DNA of 8,144 bases, from assembly GCA_035540675.1 (NCBI GenBank), contig DATLGB010000110.1:1-8144 (forward strand), in the 5' to 3' direction. Origin of the DNA: DATLGB01 sp035540675. GTDB taxonomy: Bacteria; Actinomycetota; Thermoleophilia; Solirubrobacterales; Solirubrobacteraceae. Shown here piece by piece: positions 1 to 5,550 of the stretch. Both the position numbers and the translations under genes were made by a program. Position 1 is the stretch's first letter. The number at the start of each line of letters is the position of its first letter. The notes beneath the pieces are model-generated. The model made no database searches. It had not been told where the DNA came from and saw nothing but the letters and a program-made list of their open reading frames with translations.

Positions 1-1
1 G

Positions 2-409
2 GAGCAGGTCGCCGCGCGGGCGCGGCGGCGCTTCGTGGCCGGGCGGCGGCCGATCCGCGATGGCCAGCTCACCCAGGTGGCGGCGCTGGACGCGCTCGGC
101 GCCGGCAGCCTGGTGGCCCGCCGCGCCACGGTGATCGCGGACCTCGACGGCGCGACGCTGCACTTCGAGGGCCGGCGCGTCGAGTTCCCGGCTCGCGCCG
201 CCGCCGCGCTCGCGGCCGTGCACGCCGGCGACGGCCCGTTCTGCGCCCGCGACCTGCCCGGGCCGCTCGACGAGGCCGGCCGGCTCGTGCTGCTGCGCCG
301 GCTGGTCCGCGAGGGCTACCTCGTCGCGATCTATCTGTTGTGCCTCGGGTCGTTCCGAACGCGGCTGATGGGTGGCCGGTTTGAGAGCGAGCTGTGGTTG
401 CGGGTGTAG
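2..409 (+). CDS. C-terminal part of a cupin-4/JmjC-like oxygenase, 3' end altered by an insertion sequence
   Basis: The reading frame is open from the window edge, so the N-terminus with the metal-binding JmjC/cupin core lies outside. What is visible resembles the C-terminal region of bacterial cupin-4 (JmjC-like, ROXA/No66-type) proteins: an Arg-rich helix, then RDGQLTQVAALDALG, a beta-hairpin region (TLHFEGRRVEFP) and a winged-helix-like end, RLVLLRRLVREGYLV. Members of this group are Fe(II)/2-oxoglutarate-dependent hydroxylases, but no catalytic residue can be checked here. About 110 native codons end near 331. The remaining 25 codons to the TAG at 407-409 are encoded by the left end of the insertion sequence and are not native. 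The native stop was probably a TAG at 332-334, which now reads TAT. Family call fairly sure; exact substrate unknown. Confidence 0.72.
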   Translation, partial: EQVAARARRRFVAGRRPIRDGQLTQVAALDALGAGSLVARRATVIADLDGATLHFEGRRVEFPARAAAALAAVHAGDGPFCARDLPGPLDEAGRLVLLRRLVREGYLVAIYLLCLGSFRTRLMGGRFESELWLRV

Positions 410-1299
410 TTGTAGTGCTCGAGCCAGATCGGGAGCGCTGCCGCGCGGGCGTGTGAGTCGCGGTAGCGCTGGCCGTAGGCCCATTCGCGGGCTTGCGTTT
501 GTTGGTAGCGCTCGATCTTGCCGTTGCGCTTGGGCGTGCGCGGCGGGATGCGGCGGTGTTGGATGCCGTGCTGCTCGAGCAGCTCGCGCAGTGACCGGTT
601 GTGCACGTAGGTCCAGGCATTGTCGGTTTGCAGGCGCCGGACGGTGATCCCCAAGGCGGCGTAGAAGGACAGCGCCCGCTCGACGAAGGCGGTCACGGTG
701 GCGGCTTTCTCGTCGGCGTGGAGCTCGCTGTAGGCCACGCGTGTGTGGTCGTCGATGATCGAGTGAGAGAACTCCCAGCCGACGCGCTCGCGCTTTTGTG
801 CGGCGGTGCGGTGGCGATCGCCGGTGACGGCGTGCCCCGGGCTGCTGAAGCGGGCGTAGCGCTTGGTGTCCATCTGCAGCAGATCGCCCGGGCACGGCCA
901 CTCAAACCGCCGCACCTGCTGCGCCGCCGGCCGCGGCGGCCGTGACAGGCCGCGCCGCTGCAGGCAGCGGCTGACGGTGGCGTGGCTCATCCCGAGCTCG
1001 GCCGCGATCAACCGCGGCCCCCAGCCTGTGCGACGACGCGCCTCGCACACCCGGTCGTGGACGTCCTCGCTGACGCGGCGCGGCTGGTGATGCGGCGTCG
1101 ACGGCCGGTCCTCGGCCCACTCGCCTGACTGCTGCTGGGCCGGCGTCGCCGCCCGGTAGCGGTCGATCCAGTATTGGACCGTCGAGACGCTCACGCGTCG
1201 CCAGGCCGCGGCCTGGCGACGCGTGAACCCCTGCTCAAGACAGAGCTCGACGAGTTCGATTCGCTGCCAACCGGGCAGCCACTTACGCTTGCTGTGCAT
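331..1299 (-). CDS. IS481-family transposase (DDE, rve integrase core)
   Basis: 322 residues, full length for the family. Domain order: an N-terminal helix-turn-helix (about 12-50, with FTRRQAAAWRRVSVSTVQYW), a second HTH (about 75-118, WGPRLIAAELGMSHATVSRCL), then the RNase-H-fold catalytic core. The DDE triad is visible as D144 (LQMDTKRYARF), D226 (RLQTDNAW) and E263 (KRNGKIERY). The 36-residue D-E spacing is right for IS481, and IIDDHTR at 181-186 is also typical. The C-terminus has the family pattern REWAYGQRY...WLEHYNYTRNHSSL. ATG at 1299 is the only sensible start: the frame upstream has no other start codon before an in-frame stop at 1354-1356. A GGAGGT (1316-1311) sits 11 nt upstream. 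The last codon falls in the terminal repeat, and the TAG stop (333-331) lies in the target-site sequence. No frameshift or missing catalytic residue is seen, so it may be active. Confidence 0.93.
   Translation of the reverse strand: MHSKRKWLPGWQRIELVELCLEQGFTRRQAAAWRRVSVSTVQYWIDRYRAATPAQQQSGEWAEDRPSTPHHQPRRVSEDVHDRVCEARRRTGWGPRLIAAELGMSHATVSRCLQRRGLSRPPRPAAQQVRRFEWPCPGDLLQMDTKRYARFSSPGHAVTGDRHRTAAQKRERVGWEFSHSIIDDHTRVAYSELHADEKAATVTAFVERALSFYAALGITVRRLQTDNAWTYVHNRSLRELLEQHGIQHRRIPPRTPKRNGKIERYQQTQAREWAYGQRYRDSHARAAALPIWLEHYNYTRNHSSLSNRPPISRVRNDPRHNR
335..364. repeat. Left terminal inverted repeat of the insertion sequence
   Basis: Pairs with 1374-1403 in inverted orientation. The matching blocks are CTG, GTGCCTCGGG, TTCCGAACG and GG, with mismatches at repeat positions 4, 5, 16, 18 and 28. 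This end also encodes the last residues of the transposase (reading leftward) and, on the plus strand, the foreign tail of the cupin gene. Confidence 0.85.
1191..1226. repeat. 36-bp perfect palindrome inside the transposase gene
   Basis: Each half is 18 bases: TCACGCGTCGCCAGGCCG is followed immediately by its exact reverse complement, with the centre between 1208 and 1209 and no spacer. It encodes transposase residues of about 25-36 (TRRQAAAWRRVS), the recognition region of the first helix-turn-helix. In RNA it would form a very stable hairpin, and in DNA a possible cruciform. The symmetry breaks at 1190/1227. Confidence 0.95.
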
Positions 1300-1365
1300 C
1301 CGGGCTGCTGACCTCCAGCTCGTGGATCTGTGGAAGGACCCACAGCTTCTGTCTCAGCCCGGATG
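1297..1365 (-). promoter_or_regulatory. Inverted repeat sequestering the transposase start codon
   Basis: CATCCGGGCTG (1297-1307) and CAGCCCGGATG (1355-1365) are perfect 11-bp inverted repeats. A smaller 6-bp hairpin is nested between them (CTGTGG 1328-1333 / CCACAG 1340-1345). The arm at 1297-1307 contains the transposase ATG, and the Shine-Dalgarno-like GGAGGT (1311-1316 complement) lies in the loop side of the stem. A transcript entering from outside the element would contain both arms and could fold the ATG away. A transcript starting downstream of 1355 would contain only one arm. Similar 5' hairpins that block read-through expression are known for IS10 and IS50; the role here is inferred. 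Confidence 0.6.
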
Positions 1366-1373
1366 TCTCACCT

Positions 1374-1403
1374 CCCCGTTCGGAAGGTCCCGAGGCACGT
1401 CAG
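1374..1403. repeat. Right terminal inverted repeat of the insertion sequence
   Basis: The reverse complement matches 335-364 at 25 of 30 positions (blocks CTG, GTGCCTCGGG, TTCCGAACG, GG). It is the end upstream of the transposase gene. It abuts the CTAG (1404-1407) that carries the stop codon of the neighbouring toroid gene. Confidence 0.85.
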
Positions 1404-2168
1404 CTAGTCGGCGAGCGCCACCAGCGCGTCGACGGTCAGCCGCGCGCGCCACTCGAACGCGGCCACCGGCGACCACGCCAGCCAGTCGAAGTCCCAGCCG
1501 CCGTCCTCGCGCTGGCCCTGCTCGAGCTCGGCGCGGCTGGGCCCGAAGACGGCGATCGTCTCCCCCTCCACCCCGCCGCGCACCGGCAGGCGCCCGTCCG
1601 GCGGCAGCCGCGCGCGCAGCCGCTCGTGCCCCTCGCGGTCGCCGGCCGCGTCGAGGAACTCCAGCGCGTAGCGCGTCTCGTAAGCCGACAGCTCCGAGCC
1701 GGCGGCCAGGTGGCGCGAGCAGAACGCGCTCGCGCGCTCGACCCACGCGTGCTCGGCGCCGAGCCGCAGCGCGGCGGCCGCGACCGCGGCCGTCATGTGA
1801 AACGAGGAGCCTTCCGACGGCGCCATCCACGGCGCGTGCGGCGCGCCGTCGGCGCTCGGCAGCGAGAACGGGATTCCGCCGTCGGCCAGCGCGACGCTTT
1901 CCAGCCACTCGAACGCCGCCGGCGGCGCCTCGGCGCCCGCTTCGTGCAGGAGCTCGAGCGCCGTCAACGCGCCGATGGGTTGGCTGCTCGTGGTGCGGCT
2001 GTCGGGCTCGATCACCCCGGCGAAGCCGCCGTCGGGATTGGCATAGGCCATGACGGCCGCGACCACGGATGCGGCCGGGGCGCCGTCGAGCACCCGGTCG
2101 AGGCGGCGGCGGTCGAGCAGCCGGCCGTGGAGCTGCACGAACCGCCGGGCGGCGTCGATGTCGATCAT
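1404..2168 (-). CDS. Alpha/alpha-toroid protein, prenyltransferase/terpene-cyclase-like (squalene-cyclase repeats)
   Basis: 254 residues. It carries repeats of the type seen in squalene cyclases and prenyltransferase beta subunits: MAYANPDGGFAGVIEP (40-55), VALADGGIPFSLP (92-104) and EDGGWDFDWLAWSP (221-234). The helical blocks between them suggest an alpha/alpha toroid of about half the usual size. I see no DXDD cyclase motif and no clear zinc-ligand set, so the name describes a fold, not an activity. It is cytosolic, with no signal peptide. Its ATG overlaps the stop of the upstream AraC-type regulator gene (ATGA, 2165-2168), so the two are probably co-transcribed and coupled. Its TAG stop (1406-1404) touches the insertion sequence. 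The C-terminus (EWRARLTVDALVALAD) looks natural, so the insertion has probably not truncated it. Confidence 0.75.
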   Translation of the reverse strand: MIDIDAARRFVQLHGRLLDRRRLDRVLDGAPAASVVAAVMAYANPDGGFAGVIEPDSRTTSSQPIGALTALELLHEAGAEAPPAAFEWLESVALADGGIPFSLPSADGAPHAPWMAPSEGSSFHMTAAVAAAALRLGAEHAWVERASAFCSRHLAAGSELSAYETRYALEFLDAAGDREGHERLRARLPPDGRLPVRGGVEGETIAVFGPSRAELEQGQREDGGWDFDWLAWSPVAAFEWRARLTVDALVALAD

Positions 2169-2908
2169 GCGGCGAGGATGGCGGCGGGCGCGTCCGGCGT
2201 CTTGAACGATTCGGTCCTCTCGCCGGCGGCGCGGGCGCCCGAGGCGAGCAGCGCCGCCGGCGTGCGGCCCGACAGCCGCCGCAGCTCGCGCGCCATGTGC
2301 GCCTGATCGGCGTAGCCGGCCTCCGCCGCCAGCCGCGCGAGGCCGCGGTGCGGCGCCCGCTCGTGCAGCAGGAGCAGCCGCTGGAAGCGGTGCACGCGCG
2401 CGAGCGTGCGCCACCCGTAGCCGACCGTCCGCTCGAAGCGGCGCCGCAGCTGGCGCTCGCCGATGCCGAGCTGCGCCGCGACGTCCGGCAGTCGCGCGCC
2501 CGGCTCCAGCAGCCGCGCGGCGGCCGCGCGCACGAGCCGGTCCGGCTCGTCGCCGCGCGCCTCGCGCCGCAGGGCGCGGGCGAGCGCGGCGATGCCGTCG
2601 GCGGCGGCGCCGCGGTCGGCCGCGCGCGCCACCGGCTCCAGCGTCGCGGGCCGCCACAGCTCCTCCAGCGGCACGTCGCGGTCGCGCAGCTCGGCGGCGG
2701 GAACGCCGAGCGCGGCCTCGATCGCGCCGGCGCGCAGCCGGACGCCGAACCGCACCTGCCCCGGCGTCGCCGGCACCGCGACGGGTGCCGTCGCCGGCCC
2801 GGCCACGACCGCGCGGCCGTCGCTCCAGACGAGGTCGGCGCAGCCGTCGGGGAGCACCGTCGCGGCGGCCCCGCTCCCGATCCAGGTGGTCGCGATCAGC
2901 GGATGCAT
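2165..2908 (-). CDS. AraC-family transcriptional regulator with DUF6597-like N-terminal domain
   Basis: 247 residues. The N-terminal part has VLPDGCADLVWSDGRAVVAGP (about 18-38), the signature of the DUF6597-type sensor domain found in many actinobacterial AraC proteins. The C-terminal part has the two AraC helix-turn-helix units: RLPDVAAQLGIGERQLRRRF (139-158) and LARLAAEAGYADQAHMAREL (190-209), then GRTPAAL. The ATG at 2908 fits the start of the sensor domain and lies 11 nt after a TAACGT -10-like box (2925-2920). Longer in-frame extensions would run into the divergent gene. It most likely controls the coupled toroid gene and perhaps itself. The ligand is unknown. About 16 residues follow the HTH as a non-conserved tail. 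Confidence 0.88.
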   Translation of the reverse strand: MHPLIATTWIGSGAAATVLPDGCADLVWSDGRAVVAGPATAPVAVPATPGQVRFGVRLRAGAIEAALGVPAAELRDRDVPLEELWRPATLEPVARAADRGAAADGIAALARALRREARGDEPDRLVRAAAARLLEPGARLPDVAAQLGIGERQLRRRFERTVGYGWRTLARVHRFQRLLLLHERAPHRGLARLAAEAGYADQAHMARELRRLSGRTPAALLASGARAAGERTESFKTPDAPAAILAA

Positions 2909-2919
2909 CGGCGCCGCGG

Positions 2920-2962
2920 ACGTTACTCCGCCGCCCGGGCGCCGGCGGGGCGGAAGTACAGT
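2920..2962. promoter_or_regulatory. Divergent promoter region between the AraC-type regulator and DUF4230-like gene
   Basis: On the plus strand TACAGT (2957-2962) ends 7 nt before the ATG at 2970, the geometry of a leaderless -10 box. On the minus strand TAACGT (2925-2920) ends 11 nt before the regulator's ATG. No convincing -35 hexamer is visible for either. The whole divergent gap is only 61 bp, so the two promoters cannot act independently of a bound regulator. Confidence 0.5.
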
Positions 2963-2969
2963 GCGCGTG

Positions 2970-3641
2970 ATGGCGCGCGACCGCGAGAGCCTCAACGTGG
3001 TCGTCCGCTCCGGCGGCGTCCGCACGGCGATCCTGGCGGCGCTGATCGTCCTCGGGGTGCTCGCGCTGGTCGCGGCGATCCCGTCGCTGAACCCGTTCGC
3101 CACCGAGCGCGTCGATCGCAGCGGTCCGGCCGTGTTGAAGTCGATCGAGCGCCTGAGCGAGTACCGCGCCGCGACCGCGCACCTCGAGCAGGTCGTCGAC
3201 ATCGAGGACGACGCCCGCTACCTGCCGGACTTCCTCAAGGGCGAGAAGACGCTGCTGGTCGCGGCCGGCGACGTCGACGCCTTCGTCGACTTCTCGGCCC
3301 TGGGGCCGGGCGCGGTCCGGATCTCCGAGGACCGGCGCGCCGCCACCCTCACGCTGCCGGCGCCGCAGCTGTCGAAGCCCCGTCTGGACCTCGCGCGTTC
3401 GCGCGTCTACGACCGCGACCGCGGGCTGCTCGACCGGCTGGAGTCGATCTTCGAGGACAGCCCGACCGAGGACCGGAGCGTGCTGCTGCTGGCCGAGGAG
3501 AAGCTGGCCGCCGCGGCGGCCGAGGACGGCGGCGTCCTGACGGCGGCCGAGACGAACACGCGCGCGATGCTGACCGAGCTGCTGCGCGGCCTGGGCTTCA
3601 CGTCCGTGACGGTGCGCTTCCAGGCGCCGCCGCCGAGCTGA
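2970..3641 (+). CDS. Membrane-anchored DUF4230-like protein
   Basis: 223 residues. A basic N-terminus is followed by one hydrophobic helix (about 19-37, AILAALIVLGVLALVAAIP), so it is probably a type II anchored protein with an extracytoplasmic body. The body has the pattern I associate with DUF4230: SIERLSEYRAATAHLEQVVDIE (58-79), FLKGEKTLLVAAGDVDAFVDFSAL (88-111), the strand pair RRAATLTLPAPQLSKPRLD, and a C-terminal helix ending NTRAMLTELLRGLGFTSVTVRF. The molecular role of this family is not known. ATG at 2970 is chosen because a TACAGT -10 box lies 7 nt upstream; a GTG at 2961 is possible and has a GGAAG just before it. The 3' end overlaps the convergent DUF2243 gene by 44 bp. Confidence 0.78.
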   Translation: MARDRESLNVVVRSGGVRTAILAALIVLGVLALVAAIPSLNPFATERVDRSGPAVLKSIERLSEYRAATAHLEQVVDIEDDARYLPDFLKGEKTLLVAAGDVDAFVDFSALGPGAVRISEDRRAATLTLPAPQLSKPRLDLARSRVYDRDRGLLDRLESIFEDSPTEDRSVLLLAEEKLAAAAAEDGGVLTAAETNTRAMLTELLRGLGFTSVTVRFQAPPPS

Positions 3642-4098
3642 CGCCTCGCGCCAGCGCCAGGCCCAGCACGAGCTGCAGGAGCCCGAGCGCGAGGAAGCCG
3701 AGGTCCCAGGCCAGCGGGCCGCCGAGGTCGTCGCGGACGTGGTGGACGCCCAGCAGGTGGTGGTTGACGGCGCCGTCGAGCAGGTTGAACGCCCCCCACC
3801 CGGCGAGCAGCAGGCCGGCGTGCGCGCGCCACGGCGGCGCGAGCTCGCCCCGCTGCCAGGCGCGGACGGTCAGCGTCGACGCCACCGCCACCACGATCCA
3901 GGTCGCGGCGTGGAAGAAGCCGTCCGCGAGCGTGTTGGCTTCGAGCCCGTCCAGCGTCGTCATCGGGTTGCCGCTGGTGTCGCTGATCATGTGGTGCCAC
4001 TGGAGCACCTGGTGCAGCAGGATGCCGTCGACGAAGCCGCCGAGCCCGACCCCGAGCAGGAAGCTCGGCAGCGTCGCGATCCGGCGGGCGGCGGCCAT
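3598..4098 (-). CDS. DUF2243 integral membrane protein
   Basis: 166 residues with about four transmembrane helices (roughly 9-32, 60-79, 93-112, 127-151). The family hallmark GLGGFVDGILLHQVLQWHHM (18-37) is present. Several histidines lie in or next to the helices: H29, H35, H36, H63, H113, H114, H119 and H120. This arrangement suggests metal or haem binding, but that is inference; the family has no established function. The TAGAGG (4110-4105) six bases before the ATG is a possible weak leaderless -10. The last 14 or so codons overlap the 3' end of the convergent DUF4230-like gene, and the Ala/Ser/Pro-rich tail (SSAAAPGSAPSRT) is the part encoded there. Confidence 0.88.
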   Translation of the reverse strand: MAAARRIATLPSFLLGVGLGGFVDGILLHQVLQWHHMISDTSGNPMTTLDGLEANTLADGFFHAATWIVVAVASTLTVRAWQRGELAPPWRAHAGLLLAGWGAFNLLDGAVNHHLLGVHHVRDDLGGPLAWDLGFLALGLLQLVLGLALARGVSSAAAPGSAPSRT

Positions 4099-4104
4099 GG
4101 CGCC

Positions 4105-4110
4105 CCTCTA
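4105..4110 (-). promoter_or_regulatory. Possible -10 box of the DUF2243 gene
   Basis: TAGAGG read on the minus strand ends 6 nt before the ATG, the spacing seen for other leaderless genes here. It lacks the final T of the TANNNT consensus, and the -35 is unclear. The same bases (GAGGGG) could instead serve as a ribosome binding site. Confidence 0.3.
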
Positions 4111-4179
4111 CCCGGGCAGCGCGCTCCCAAAGGCGCCGCGGACCACCGGGACGGCGTCGCTCGCGGCGGGGCGCGGGCC

Positions 4180-4569
4180 TCAGCCGGCGATCTGGTGGAG
4201 CCTGACGAGGTTGCCGCAGGTGTCGTCGAGCGTGGCGCTGGCGCCCCACTCCGCGCGATCGATCTCGCCGACGAACTCCACCCCGAGCCCGCGCAGCCGC
4301 TCGTGCTCGGCGTCGAGGTCGGACACGCCGAACGAGTTGACCGGGATGCCGTCCTCGCGCAGCGCCCGCTGGTACGCGCGCGCCGCCGTGTGGGCGTTGG
4401 GCTCGAGCAGCAGCTGCACGCCGTCGGGTGACTCCGGCGAGACCACCGTCAGCCAGCGGTACTCGCCGACCGGGATGTCCTCCCGCTTCACGAAGCCGAG
4501 GACGTCGGTGTAGAAGGCGAGCGCCCTGTCCTGGTCGTCGACGAAGATGCTCGTGAAGTCGATACGCAT
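4180..4569 (-). CDS. VOC-superfamily (glyoxalase/dioxygenase-fold) protein
   Basis: 129 residues forming two beta-alpha-beta-beta-beta modules. The first is 3-56 (IDFTSIFVDDQDRALAFYTDVLGF ... GVQLLLEP) and the second is 78-127 (FGVSDLDAEHERLRGLGVEF ... DTCGNLVRLHQ). This is the single-domain VOC fold, which usually acts as a dimer. The usual first metal ligand near the start of strand 1 is not a His here (S7 region), and EWGASATLDDTCGN is typical of the large uncharacterised actinobacterial VOC group. A glyoxalase I activity should therefore not be assumed. It is a single cytosolic gene with its own leaderless-type promoter just upstream. It is not overlapped by neighbours. Confidence 0.85.
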   Translation of the reverse strand: MRIDFTSIFVDDQDRALAFYTDVLGFVKREDIPVGEYRWLTVVSPESPDGVQLLLEPNAHTAARAYQRALREDGIPVNSFGVSDLDAEHERLRGLGVEFVGEIDRAEWGASATLDDTCGNLVRLHQIAG

Positions 4570-4575
4570 CGGGCG

Positions 4576-4581
4576 AGCCTA
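4576..4581 (-). promoter_or_regulatory. -10 box of the VOC gene, leaderless geometry
   Basis: TAGGCT on the minus strand is followed by CGCCCG and then the ATG (4569-4567). The start codon thus falls where transcription should begin. There is no Shine-Dalgarno sequence. The -35 region (around 4599-4605) is poor. Confidence 0.6.
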
Positions 4582-4781
4582 TTCGCGGCGGGCGATCGAC
4601 GGTACGGTCCCCGCACCAAGCGGCCCGCAGGGCACCGACGACAACCTCGCCCTCGGCTTCGGCACGCGCATCCGCCGCGGGCGAGGTGACCACGGCCGAG
4701 GTCACGAACGCGACGTCCCCGGACAGCTGAGCCGGAGCCGCGGCGGAGGGATCCTCGCCCTTTGCGGCGGATGCCGGGACG

Positions 4782-5543
4782 TCACGCGGCTGTCGCCTGT
4801 CGAGTGTGAGCGCCCACCCCGGTGAGCCGGCGGGCGGCGGCGGCCAGCTCCTCCGGCCGCTCCTCGGGCAGGAAGTGGCCGGCGCCCTCGATGATGCGCG
4901 CCGTCGTGGACGCGGCGGCCGCGGTCCGCTGCGCCTGCTCGACTGCGAAGAACGGGTCGCGGTCGCCCCACACCACCTCGACCGGCACCCGGAGGCCGCG
5001 CAGCGCCGCCTCCACCGGCTCGAAGCGCTCCCGCAGGTTGCGCAGCACGTCGGCGAACACGATCCGCACCGCGGCGTGGCGCCGAAGCGCGTCGGCGGCG
5101 TCCGGCCGGCCGCCGCCGGTGCCCGTGCCCTGCCGGATCATCATCCGCAGCGACGCGCGCGAGAACAGCGCGCGCTCGGCGAGGCCGCCGACCATCGGGA
5201 GGAACAGCGTCGACAGCGGGAACGGGACGGGCGTATCGCCGAACGCGTTCGTGGCGGCCAGCAGGACGCCCTCGACGCGCTGCGGGTGCTGCGCGGCCAG
5301 CGTCAGGGCGACCGGCCCGCCGTAGTCGTGACCGGCGAGGACGAACGACGGCGCGTCGAGGGCGGCGGCCAGCGCCTCGGCGAGCGCCGGCGGCGTCAGC
5401 TCCTCGTGATCGAGCAGGTCCGGGACGTGCACGCGGTGGTCGCGCGCCAGGTCCTCGGCGACGGCGTCCCAGGAGGCGGGGGAGCCGGGGATCCCGTGCA
5501 GGAGGACGACGTCCGGCCCGGATCCGGTGGTGGTGATGTCCAT
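4782..5543 (-). CDS. Alpha/beta hydrolase with Asp nucleophile (haloalkane dehalogenase/epoxide hydrolase-like)
   Basis: 253 residues. It has the alpha/beta-hydrolase fold with the oxyanion motif HGIPG (16-20) and the nucleophile elbow GHDYGG (71-76). The nucleophile is D73, not Ser, as in epoxide hydrolases and haloalkane dehalogenases. The acid lies in WGDRDPF (D194/D196) and the base is H223 (GAGHFLPEE). The cap region (about 100-170) contains no tyrosine, whereas classical epoxide hydrolases need two, and the length is short for that family, so the reaction is open. The ATG at 5543 is preferred over an in-frame GTG at 5561, because the GTG lies inside the promoter spacer. The gene is divergent from the HxlR regulator, with only 41 bp between the starts, so it is a likely target. 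Confidence 0.85.
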   Translation of the reverse strand: MDITTTGSGPDVVLLHGIPGSPASWDAVAEDLARDHRVHVPDLLDHEELTPPALAEALAAALDAPSFVLAGHDYGGPVALTLAAQHPQRVEGVLLAATNAFGDTPVPFPLSTLFLPMVGGLAERALFSRASLRMMIRQGTGTGGGRPDAADALRRHAAVRIVFADVLRNLRERFEPVEAALRGLRVPVEVVWGDRDPFFAVEQAQRTAAAASTTARIIEGAGHFLPEERPEELAAAARRLTGVGAHTRQATAA

Positions 5544-5550
5544 GAGCCGG

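Larger units (their letters stand above)
335..1403 (-). mobile_element. IS481-family insertion sequence, apparently complete (about 1.07 kb)
   Basis: The element has one transposase gene on the minus strand between imperfect terminal inverted repeats (335-364 and 1374-1403, 25 of 30 positions identical). Its ends read CTG..GTGCCTCGGG inward. It is flanked by CTAT (331-334) on the left and CTAG (1404-1407) on the right. This is compatible with a 4-bp target duplication of CTAG with one mismatch, and CTAG-type targets are known for IS481 itself. The length fits the family range of roughly 0.95-1.3 kb. Base composition is less GC-biased than in the neighbours (for example TTG and TTT runs around 490-510). 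It lies precisely between two convergent genes. The ends could be off by 1-2 bp, because the CTAG flank is itself palindromic and extends the repeat. Confidence 0.88.

Noticed and set aside
330..1408. 6-bp target duplication (NCTAGN type) around the insertion sequence
   Set aside because: The flanks TCTATC and GCTAGT agree at only three of six positions. Only the 4-bp CTAT/CTAG reading is plausible.
1404..3182. Extension of the toroid frame to about 592 residues
   Set aside because: The part upstream of 2168 is Arg/Ala low complexity overlapping the AraC-type regulator in another frame. The ATGA overlap gives a natural start at 2168.
3506..3521. 16-bp palindrome GGCCGCCGCGGCGGCC in the DUF4230-like gene
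   Set aside because: It encodes an alanine run; GCC/GCG repeats produce such symmetry readily.
2069..4513. Very long plus-strand open frame (over 800 codons) spanning several genes
   Set aside because: Its translation is Arg/Gly/Ala/Pro-rich low complexity with no domain, and it runs antisense or out of frame to five well-supported genes. Such frames are normal in GC-rich DNA.
4644..4687. Inverted repeat ACCTCGCCC / GGGCGAGGT in the VOC-hydrolase gap
   Set aside because: The 26-nt loop and absence of a T-tract make it a poor terminator for the hydrolase gene. A 9-bp match at this distance is not remarkable at this GC content.
4686..4730. Short GTG-initiated frame in the gap between the VOC and hydrolase genes
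   Set aside because: It has only 14 codons, no promoter or homology, and an upstream Ser/Thr/Pro-rich frame without a start. The 212-bp gap otherwise holds only the VOC promoter.
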